Shown: one piece after another, positions 55,480-64,000 of the stretch
How positions within the stretch are numbered: the stretch's first letter is position 1
How the letters are laid out: each line of letters begins with the position of its first letter
DNA from: Takakia lepidozioides
Taxonomy: Eukaryota; Streptophyta; Takakiopsida; Takakiales; Takakiaceae
NCBI GenBank assembly: GCA_030704615.1
Contig: CM060731.1
Span: 19,592,001-19,656,000 of the forward strand
Direction of reading: 5' to 3'
Length of the DNA: 64,000 bases
The notes under the pieces: generated by a model
Told to the model about the DNA's origin: nothing
Seen by the model: the letters and a program-made list of their open reading frames with translations, nothing else
The model's database searches: none
Program-made: the position numbers and the translations under genes

Positions 55480-57140
55480 GCTTTAAAGTGGGGTGATTGT
55501 CCACAAGAGGTAGGGGCTGGCTGTCAAGCCTTCTTGATATTTGTGTTCCCCTTTTCGAGTTCAAACTTTCACTATGAGAGGAGGAGCAAATCATCCCTCT
55601 GTTGTACCACACATTGGAAAAAATAAAATAAAAAACTAAGCTATTAAAGGGTGGGGGCTTACCATAGGATGAGGGGGCTGGTTAGCAGTCTCTAAACTCG
55701 CACTCCTCCTTCTTGTGTGTGATCTACATAGCAACAGAGTAGGGGGGTTGCTATGCCAATTTTCTGGGGAAAAAAAAATATGCAACATTGAATTAGGGGC
55801 ATGCTTACATGTGTGGTGGAACGGGGACTGGTTGGCAAGCCTCCCTACTTGCCCTCTTTCCCTCCCATGCACGATCTACAATAGCAAAAGAGCAAGGGAC
55901 TAATTAGCTCCTCTTATATCACAAACTTAAAATAATTAAGAAAATAAAGAACAATGAAGGGGAAGTACACGCGGGTAATGGGGGCTGGTTGGCGGGTCAA
56001 GAGGCCTCCTATTTCTGCTCCCTTCCCGAGTGCAACATATCACTATGAGGAAGGGCGAATCAGCCTTTTGTTGTACCACACATTGGAAAGAAATAACATT
56101 AAAAAACTAAGCTAAAGGGTGGGGGCTTACTACAAGATGAGAGGGGCTGGTTGACGTGCTTTTTTATTTGCACTAGACGTCCTTCTTGTGTGTGATCTGC
56201 ATTAGCACCGGCTAATCAGCCCTTGCTATACCAATTTTATGGGGGAAAAAAATGAAGGGGATGCTTACATGTGCGGTGCAAGAGGGGCTGGTTGGCCAGC
56301 CTTCCTACTTGCCCTCCTTTCCCTCCCATGCACGATCAGCCGTAGCACAAGAGCAATGGGCTAATCAGCCCTTCTTTGAACAAAAATTTAAACAACTAAA
56401 AAAATAAAGCTCAATGAAAGTGAGTTACAAGCGGGTAATGGGGGCTGGTTGGCAGGTCCCTCCCTGCTTTGGGCTCCCTCCCTCTCATGCAAAATCTGCC
56501 ATAACAGAAGCCAAAGGGGCTATCTTATCAACCCCCAATTGTATCAAGAATTAATTTTTTTAAAGAAATGGAAGATACTTACCAGTGGGTAATGTGGGCT
56601 GGTTGGTGGGGCCTCCTTGCTTGTGCTCCCTCCAATGTAAAATCTACCATAGTGGAGCAAGGGGCTATCAGGCCCTTGGTATATCATCAAAGAAAACAGG
56701 AAAAAAAAAAGAAAAAAAGAAGAAGAATGATGATCAATGATTACCGTGGACCAAGGGGGCTGGTTGCAGGTGGGGCCCTCCTTACTCGTCCTCCCTACCT
56801 CTTGCACCACATGCCATAGCAGAAAAGGAGGAGGCTGATTAGCTTCATGGTGAACTAAAGCTAAAAACAGTAAAATAACCAGAAGTGGTGGATGCTTACC
56901 AACAAGGGGCTGGTTGTGCGGGCCCTCCTACTGGCACTTCCTCCCTCCGATGCGCCACTTACCACAATACAAGAGCATGGGGCCCATTAGCTCCGCTGAA
57001 CCAAAAAATTAAAAAAAAACAAGAACATGGTGGATGCTCACCAACAACAAGCGACGGCTGGTTGGCGGGGCCCTCCTGCTCACACTCCCTCCCTCCCTTT
57101 GTGTCCACCACCTGCCACAGCAGCAGAAGAGAGATCAGCC
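55480..57140 (-). repeat. About eleven ~150-bp repeats with splice-like borders, upstream of the hAT coding exon
   Basis: Each unit shares GGGGCTGGTTGGC-like and CTCCCTCCC(T/A)TGCA blocks on the plus strand. On the transposase (minus) strand most units begin with an acceptor-like TATGGCAG or TGTAG before ATC, and about half end with a GTAAGC or GTAAGT donor. The exon-like cores are about 60-65 bases. Units start at roughly 55495, 55655, 55800, 55970, 56130, 56265, 56430, 56580, 56745, 56900 and 57030. A strong donor CCAG|GTAAGG at about 57296 lies upstream and an acceptor at 55088 downstream, so the array sits in the 5' leader intron of the gene. Confidence 0.8.
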
Positions 57141-57377
57141 CCCTCTTGTGTGATAAACTGAGAAGAAAAGAAACAAACAACACATTAAATCAATCAACCT
57201 AAGAGGGAAAGAGAATGGAGATGGAGATGAAATGAGAGCGAGAGAGAAATCAAACAAATAAAGTAGGAGATGGAGACACGGAACACGAACCTTACCTGGA
57301 CTGGAGTAGCGAGCAAGATGTATGCGAGAGAGAGCGAGCTGGATGAGTTGTAGAGACACTTAGGGCTACAGCCCACG

Positions 57378-57575
57378 GGTGGAACCGGAACCGGAACCGA
57401 TTTAGAGTCCCCAAACCCCGGTTCCCACACATGTGGTCGTAGCTGGAACCGCCGGTTCCGGTTCCCACACAATCCCCAATTTCCGGTTCCGGTTCCGGTT
57501 CCGGTTCTGCACAGGCGGGTTCGGTTCCGGTCCGGTTCCACATAACCAGAACCGGAACCGGCGGTTACCCGGGGC
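57378..57575. repeat. Right subterminal GGAACC/GGTTCC repeats
   Basis: Dense GGAACCGGAACCG followed by CCGGTTCCGGTTCCGGTTCC. It occupies both orientations, so the right end is itself partly palindromic. Confidence 0.85.
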
Positions 57576-57600
57576 CCAGGCGGGTAACCGCCCAACACTG

Positions 57601-57608
57601 CTCTAAAC
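57601..57608. repeat. Right hAT target-site duplication, CTCTAAAC
   Basis: Exact copy of 39012-39019. Confidence 0.95.
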
Positions 57609-58604
57609 CCTATTTTGCTCTTCATGGAACTGTCTCTCAGAGGTGCTGCACAGCCATACCGGTGACAGCCGACCGCCTCCCCTACATTCATAAGCCAAAA
57701 GCCCAGGAATGGGGAAGCAAGGGAGAGAGCACTTAATGTAACCCTGATCTCTCCCGCTCGAAACGTGTTCACACACACGCATGACTGTGTCATGTGTTCT
57801 TCAGCGCGGCGTCCACATATTCCTGAGTCTTATTGGCTGGATGCCCGGGAACAGGATGGAAGAATATATTTCATATGGGAACAAGATATTTAGTCTGGAA
57901 ACAGGTTATCAATACTGCACCAAACCTTAATCTCTTTGGTGTTCACAGTTGGTGCAGGCAAGCATTATACATCTAAGTAATGCGTCTTCAATGCGCGCAC
58001 TTGCGGATGTCCATGTGGCCCAACCGGGTCAATCTCTGTCTTCCCCCCCCCACACTTGCTCCCTGCCCACTGCCCTTCGCCCCCACCTACGGTCATCACA
58101 TTGAGTCTGGTCTAGTAGACCCAATAGACCCATGATAGACCACCCATGAGACTCACCAGTAGACTTGGATCTCCAAATGACTTAATTTTACTATTGTACT
58201 TGCTATTGCCTTTACACGGCTATTAAAAAATCTTTAAAAAAAACAAGGAAGGCCTTGCGGTAACTGATCCAGGCACTCAGATAAGCGCTCTATTGGGCAA
58301 ATGGGTTGTCAGGCTTTTGGGCCCAGAAGGGGGCTGGTGGAAACACCTGGTTTATAGGCACATAGTCCTCAACTCTCCCTTGAAATCGAAAAGTTGGAGC
58401 CCTTCCCTTAGATGGATTACTCAAGGATTCAAACACAAGTCTTCGGGCTCCCCATTGTGGAAGGCCATATGGGAAATTTGGGGCCACACCTTGTCAAAGA
58501 GGACCCGCAATCTTACCAAGAAACAATGCGTCAATTCCAATGGGATGTCATGGAATTCCGGAAACACCCATTTACATTGGGGAACACTAGAGGTTCGCTC
58601 TCAA
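57609..58604. other. No supported gene
   Basis: Overlapping plus-strand frames at 58293-58655 show no recognisable domain (one reads SYQETMRQFQWDVMEFRKHP, possibly an eroded gag). Nothing else seen. Confidence 0.35.
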
Positions 58605-58800
58605 TGGGTTAGAACAAGCCTCAAACGGCAATTGGCTCTCTTGCTTTGCTGGTAAGAGGGTTTAGGGTTTAGGGAGCATGACTCAGCACAACACACCAAT
58701 CGGCGCCTTGACACGGTGTAAGGTACTATGACCACATTTTCTCCATTGACTTGCATGTCTCCGCAAAGTCTCTCTCTACAAGAGATCCAACAAATCTCCA
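58605..58800 (-). repeat. Dispersed repeat, copy B
   Basis: Reverse-orientation match to 15580-15770. It contains two plant-telomere-type heptamers (TTTAGGG) in an otherwise unrelated context. Confidence 0.75.
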
Positions 58801-59534
58801 ACCTCCAAAATATCATCCAACCACTTCAAAATTGGATTTGATCTCCTTTTGACCTCCCCTCTTCTCATCCAAGTTTAGGAAGGATAAAGGGCCAACTTAC
58901 ATCCATATAGCAAAACACATATTACCATAATATTCACAAAGGTGGGTATGGTAGGACAGGTCCATCTCTACGGAAAAAAGAAAGAAATAGATAGGTGTTC
59001 GGTCACAAATTATTATCCTCTATCTTTCAAACCCTCTACAACCTTATTCCGTAAAATGTGTTTTTTCAATAAAGAGAGGTTCAGCTCATGACTTGCCTCA
59101 TATTCTGTGAATGAACCTAATAACCGGTTATTATCTGGATCATAGTAAACCTTTGATTTTAAATCTGGTTCATAACCTGCCTCCTTGGGCCAGTAGTTTC
59201 GGATCAAATCAACAATACAAAAGAATCGGTTCTCAACCTATGGCGGTGATCTCAGCTTTTTATATCCGGCAGTTCCCAACAAAGGCAGATATTACTTTTT
59301 TGACATTCGGCAAATCCACGTATATATATATCTGGATTTGGGACCGCCATATATATATTTATATGTATATATACATGGACCCTCTCTAAATATTACCACC
59401 ATATATATCTCTTTTATTGTTATATTTTCTACTATTCTGAGTATTACTCGCCTATATCGGCGTGCTTGCTTTATGGCCCCTTGGCGTTTGTTTTTTCCTC
59501 CATCATTAATGAAATTTGAGGGCTACTATCCCCT

Positions 59535-59560
<26 letters not shown>
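58801..59560. other. AT-rich stretch, no supported gene
   Basis: Contains TATATA runs (59310-59370 and 59540-59570). A minus-strand frame at 59013-59207 has no assigned family. Confidence 0.4.
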
Positions 59561-59566
<6 letters not shown>

Positions 59567-59571
<5 letters not shown>

Positions 59572-60020
59572 AAGAATGAAAGAGTGTTATATGTTAAGTG
59601 TTAGAAAAATTCTACTCTCACATTGTGTTAAAGCACCCTCTTTAATGGTTATGTGTCATTAGGTTGGATGAAATAGTAGTTATATGTCATTATATTGGAT
59701 GAAATTGATGGACTTTTCCAATAATTTGTTGAGCTTTCCGTCCTTCATGACATTGAGGCTCCGACCATGGATGCCTTGGAGTTTGTTAAATATATATATA
59801 TATATAGAAAAGAGTGAAAGAGTGTTATATGTTAAGTGTTAGAAAAATTCTACTCTCACATTGTGTTAAAGCACCCTCTTTGGTTATGTGTCATTAGGTT
59901 GGATGAAATAGTAGTTATATGTCATTATATTGGATGAAATTGATGGACTTTTCCAATAATTTGTTGAGCTTTCCGTCCTTCATGACATTGAGGCTCCGAC
60001 CATGGATGCCTTGGAGTTTG
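59567..60020. repeat. Tandem duplication of about 220 bp separated by (TA)n
   Basis: Copy 1 (59567-59787) and copy 2 (59806-60020) both run from AGAAAAGA-TGAAAGAGTG to GATGCCTTGGAGTTTGTTAA, with few differences (a 4-base gap near CTCTTTAATGG). Each is preceded by a TATATATA run, which could have promoted replication slippage or unequal exchange. Confidence 0.9.
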
Positions 60021-60312
60021 TTAATTTTGAAGCCCAAGTTGATTTGAATGAGCCATTTCAACCAAACGATGATGAGATTTGGGACATGGTTGGTCCAGCA
60101 AAAGAAATTGAGGAGCACGACAAAGAGAAAATTTCGATTCCATAAGAGCCTACAATGTTATTTTCAGAAGTTAATGTTGCACTACATACTATCCAACTAT
60201 ACATTGAACAACAACCTCAACATATTACTCATTTGTTTTCAAAAGTTTTGCCAATTCAAAGGAGTTGTATGCTCCTAGGACATCCAACAAATGCGGATTT
60301 TTTCTTCTTTTA
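60018..60312 (+). pseudogene. Possible pogo/Tigger-like transposase C-terminus
   Basis: Reads LEFVNFEAQVDLNEPFQPND, DEIWDMVGPAKEIEEHDKEK, a TAA, then PTMLFSEVNVALHTIQLYIE and QQPQHITHLFSKVL, ending NADFFFF. The pattern of an acidic linker, then a helix A-L-x2-I/L-x-L-Y-x2-QQ and a terminal D-x-FF resembles the tail of CENP-B/pogo-type transposases. The catalytic part is absent, because upstream lies the tandem duplication. Confidence 0.4.
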
Positions 60313-61280
60313 ATTATAATTACTGAATAAATGTTACTTTCCATCTAGTTGACCTCATTAAGTGTGACCTTCATAATTGTTACGGTGGGATATTTTGCCC
60401 TCATTTATGGTTAGTTGTTATATCTCTATTAATGTTATGTTTTCCATACTCTCCATGCATAACATTTAAAAAAGGGTCGGATGTATCTAATTGAGGCGGA
60501 GTCAAATATCTGTGCCACTGCTGCAAACCCCATATATCTTACCTTGCCCATACCTCCGAAAACCCAAAAAACCTCAAACCAAGGGCCCTAGGTCTTCTAC
60601 CCTCTTGGCACTGCCAAACAAATCATCTTCTTGTGGAATTAGAAAGTTCGTAAGCTTCTGAAAATTTCCAGGTCGGGTCGTTGTTCCTTCGATAGTTTTT
60701 TCGTAGACGAGTTGGCCATCTCTGACTGATACTCTGTATTTGGCCGTGCACCCTATGCCAAAATCTTTGTATGTCCTCAAGGCTCTTCGTCGCCTAAGTT
60801 TCATGGTTAGGGTGCGGACACAGCTGCTCCCGATCATGAGTTTTAGGTAATTTGTTGGTCGGTAGAAATTGTCGACAAATGAGTATTTTATATTCCTCCC
60901 TTTGGGCTACCAAGCTTAGTGAACACTTAATTGGTCATGAGGGACTCTTCCCTTTGTCAAAGCCACCCCAACAATACAATGATGGATAAAAAAAAGTACA
61001 TGCTTAATAAACAAAATTAAATGGAACCACATGCCATATTAAGCCTCAAACATCATACACACAATGCTCCCAACTGCAAAACAGAAGTTGAAATGGTGGT
61101 AGTTTCGGCTCGCCTTTTACAATAAGTATCTCACTCAATCACTCAAACCCCAAGCACATCAATAGATTTTTAGGTCTTTTTGAGATGACACAAAGCCTAA
61201 AATAAAATGACAATCTTGAGCTAGCCCAAGGATCAACCTCCAAATGAAATGAACTTTGCTAAGCTAACATGTGAGAACAT
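60313..61280. other. No supported gene
   Basis: A minus-strand frame (60574-60837) reads TMKLRRRRALRTYKDFGIGC and has no assigned family. Otherwise stops in all frames. Confidence 0.4.
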
Positions 61281-61292
61281 TGGCTCAACCAC

Positions 61293-61371
61293 CCCAGCCC
61301 CGAAAGGGGGCAGTAGCCGTTAGGCGAAGTGGCTCTTAGTTACGCCGGCTACGGCCGGAGTCTTCTCTCTC
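61293..61371 (+). mobile_element. 79-bp retro-insertion sharing the LINE 3' end, with 12-bp target duplication
   Basis: CCCCGAAAGGGGGCAGTAGC through GGCCGGAGTCTTCTCTCTC matches the 3' end of the LINE at 18966-19040 (reverse strand) with about seven differences. TGGCTCAACCAC lies on both sides (61281-61292 and 61372-61383), a perfect 12-bp duplication made by target-primed reverse transcription. Either an extremely 5'-truncated LINE copy or a SINE with the same tail. Confidence 0.9.
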
Positions 61372-61383
61372 TGGCTCAACCAC

Positions 61384-64000
61384 TTAAGTTTTGAACAACT
61401 CTAGCAAGGCCCCAATGACAAAACAAACTAGGCAAAGTAAAGCTCAAACCATCTAAGCAATCTTTGAGATTATCAAAACAACAAACAAAAGAAATTCAAA
61501 AATAAAACTCAAGAATGAGCACCAAGATCAAGAGCTTGGCCCGAAGTACCCAAATAAGTAATGAACTAAAAATAAAAATAAAAACGCATTCCATTTTTCA
61601 TTCACTTAAACCATCCATCGGCCTGTTGGTGGAGAAATCACATTTTATCATTTTTCTACATTGAGGAAAGTTTCTCTGGTCCATGAAGGTCGAAACATTC
61701 CAAAATTTCATGTGCTCAATCACCACATTGCATAATAAAATTTCCAAAATTGGCCTATGATTCTCTCTCCAACTTTCCACCAATACAAAAGTGAATTAGA
61801 GTTGAAATTTTTCCAAATGAACATTTTTCCATGAAATGCTTTAGGTGAATTTAAAAATTCAAATACAAACTCATTGGATATATTTCCGTGGCTGGTTGAC
61901 ATGGAAACTTGTCGCCCACTCTCCGAATACACCCCGAAACACAAACCACACTCGTTTTGCCACCAACGTCATACCTTGAAATTGTCATAAACACGATGGT
62001 TAACAAGTTGTACAAAACTATCATTGTTCATATTATTGTACATTGACAATGCATCATTTTCCTCACGAGAGTAAGTTGTATTAACAATCCGGCCTTGAGT
62101 TGGAAAATTATCGGAAAAACTGAATGGTTGCTCAAATTTGACAGCAAACCTTAAATCCATGCCAATAGAAATTTGAAAGGCTCAAGTTCTAGCACATTTG
62201 ATAACCATTCCACGTGATGAAATATCAAGTGTAGATGCTGCTATGCATTTTAGAGATATTTCCTAGATGGATAGTCATCTAGATAATTTCATGACGTTGG
62301 ACCTCAACAGTACAACAATTGTGGATGGAGTCATAATCACGGAGGATTAGAAGAATCATTTTATATAGATAACAAGTGAGATCAATTATTCGATTTGCAT
62401 CGTAACAAATTGTCAAGTTTGATTCAGTGCAACTTGGAAATATATAGTGGAGGCGAGCTTAAAACAATATTATGATGATCATTTTGTAAACATAATGCAT
62501 ACAAAGAATCAATGAGAAGGAGAGTTATGTATAAGTATTAAGAAGAAATAAAGAAAATGTTGGATGAAGTAGGTAATTTGACCTTCAGTCTTTCCTTGAT
62601 TTAGTCTCATTGTATGCAACTTATGGTTTTATGAAGCAATTATAAGAGGCCAGCAGGAAGCAGTTTGTCCTTAAGAAGCCTAAAAAAAGCAGACATATTT
62701 GCAAATGTTCCGATTTATAATAGTCAATAGCATTAGGAATACTTTTGTCTTCAATGATCTGAAATATGGAAACCAAAAGATGGAAACAATAAGATGGATA
62801 AGTGGTTTGAAGTGGCATTGGCTTAGAGCAGTAAATCAAAACCTGAGAAGTACGCTCACTCTAGTATCACTGCAACCATGCCTAGCTTACAGATTCAATA
62901 TCATGAAACATCGTTGCCAATGTTTCAATTTCACTTCCATTGTAAAGATTCGTTCTTGCTAGCCTTTCAATTGCAGATTCTTCTTTTCCTAGAAGTTCAC
63001 CCTCTTGATCCATGCATACCAAGGAAATCATCAATTAGACCAGCGAAGTCATCTTGGTCTTCAATACCCTCCCCATCAAGAATCTCAATATCCACCTCCT
63101 CATGTATATCCTCTTGTTCAAAGCTGGATTGTACACTGTACATGGTCGTTTCCAACATTTGATGGGATATTGTCGCCGTTGTCAAGCCATCTTCAACTGA
63201 ATTCACCACCTGAAGACAGTACCATGTGTGCTAAGTTTTCGAACCAGTAACCCCTTAAAGCTGTGAACTCCACATGCCTTGTCGTATTGAATACGAAAGA
63301 AACAACATCCAACATTTGATCAAGTCGCAATTTGAGGATAAATTGATTGCCAACCCATTTAGACGCAAAGCATAACATCTTGCGTTTAAAGCGCCTAAGA
63401 GATGTTTTTTTAGGACTAGAAGGGCATGGACAATGAGACTACATTGATGAAGTGTGATTGAGATGCAGATGCTCATAAACAGTCAATGTATTGAAATCCA
63501 AAGTTGCTGAGACTAAACACATACGATGGATTCCAGTTGCAAATGGAAGCATTAGCGATGTCCATCATAAACATCCACATGTGGTATTTTGAGCATGTCA
63601 AAGACTAGGAAAAAAACTACTGTGGTTTAAGAAAAAGATATATTTTTGTACAAGTTGATGACATCCACTTACACATAGCATCCATATTTGGTAAATATCC
63701 ATTAATTGAGATAAAACATGATGTATGTCAGGAAGAACGAATGACATCAAGGTGTTGGCCTTGAGAAGATGTTTACATGACTCTACTTGAGATTAAAAAG
63801 GAATTAACGTGTTTAGCATGTATAAACGCATCAGACACATACATTTTCAGTTTTCGTATTTTAAAATGAGAGTGTTTAATGGAAGATTATGTCAGATTTT
63901 GTGAGCTGAATGCGATGATGACAATGCAAAATAAAGCATGTCCAGTGACACCGGAGTGACGAATCGTAGGGCATAACCAAGTAATAATGATCTATTTGTT
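61384..64000. other. AT-rich region with unassigned minus-strand frames
   Basis: Minus-strand frames at 61598-62160 and 62997-63476 form chains that could be one eroded gene: MDLRFAVKFEQPFSFSDNFP, then MCFGVYSESGRQVSMSTSHG, and separately RLDQMLDVVSFVFNTTRHVE and an acidic stretch (EEVDIEILDGEGIEDQDDFA). I recognise no family in them. Possibly a decayed transposable-element ORF. Confidence 0.35.

Larger units (their letters stand above)
39020..57600. mobile_element. hAT transposon (about 5.6 kb) containing a nested 13-kb LTR retrotransposon
   Basis: The termini are CAGTGTTGGGCGGTT on the left and its reverse complement AACCGCCCAACACTG on the right. CTCTAAAC flanks both ends. Terminus, 8-bp duplication and encoded BED-type transposase with hAT dimerisation region all agree on the hAT superfamily. 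Removing the LTR retrotransposon and its duplication leaves about 5.6 kb, a normal size for an autonomous hAT. The transposase runs on the minus strand, and the subterminal zones carry GGTTCC arrays. Confidence 0.95.

Noticed and set aside
57194-57793. A 199-codon minus-strand frame at the right end of the hAT
   Set aside because: Its middle is only the GGTTCC subterminal array read as Gly-Thr and Asn-Arg repeats, and it crosses the hAT end.
58655-58675. TTTAGGG repeats as an interstitial telomere
   Set aside because: Only two heptamers, within a dispersed repeat. Expected by chance.

Overview
This is plant nuclear DNA, most likely from a fern or another seed-free vascular plant with a large, repeat-rich genome. 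The evidence is a PLS-class pentatricopeptide repeat (PPR) gene ending in a DYW editing domain, made of six near-identical triplets, plus remnants of further PPR-DYW genes, GT-AG introns, a fragment resembling plant mitochondrial 26S rRNA, and several classes of plant transposable element. The species assignment is inference. Almost every coding region is broken by stops or single-base frameshifts. Some of these may be assembly indels.

Layout. 1-3269: remains of Ty3-type LTR retrotransposons, with gag and protease on the minus strand and an integrase tail with chromodomain and an LTR on the plus strand. 3270-8760: a PPR-DYW gene (about 5144-7882) preceded by a degenerate WWD-type motif and followed by an isolated integrase fragment. 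8781-18930: mostly non-coding, with a foldback, a mitochondrial rRNA fragment, a perfect 35-bp-arm hairpin and a Harbinger-like MITE (17322-17778). 18966-33040: a minus-strand LINE cut in two by a 10.8-kb terminal-inverted-repeat (TIR) transposon (19750-30570). Removing the transposon rejoins the LINE reading frame. 33560-38680: a small TIR element and scattered PPR-DYW pseudogene pieces. 39020-57600: an hAT transposon (8-bp target duplication CTCTAAAC) whose transposase is split after its ninth codon by a complete 13-kb Ty3-type LTR retrotransposon (42047-55032, target duplication TAGTT). 57609-64000: repeats, a tandem duplication, a possible pogo-like transposase tail and a 79-bp retro-insertion with 12-bp target duplications.

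The most striking system is the 10.8-kb TIR transposon. It carries two divergent genes: a minus-strand transposase with a C-x2-H core motif and a SWIM zinc finger (Mutator-like), and a nine-exon plus-strand gene joining a ParB-like fold to a bacterial-type N4/N6 DNA methyltransferase. The introns of the second gene hold about 17 copies of an imperfect palindrome (half-site AGTGATGGTCGGT), 13 of them spaced about 76 bp apart, with paired changes in both arms. ParB proteins and DNA methyltransferases both recognise short palindromes, so the array could be a recognition platform for the element's own protein. That link is inference.

A second oddity is the 5' region of the hAT gene, which holds about eleven repeats of ~150 bp, most of them carrying splice-acceptor and splice-donor-like signals on the transposase strand.
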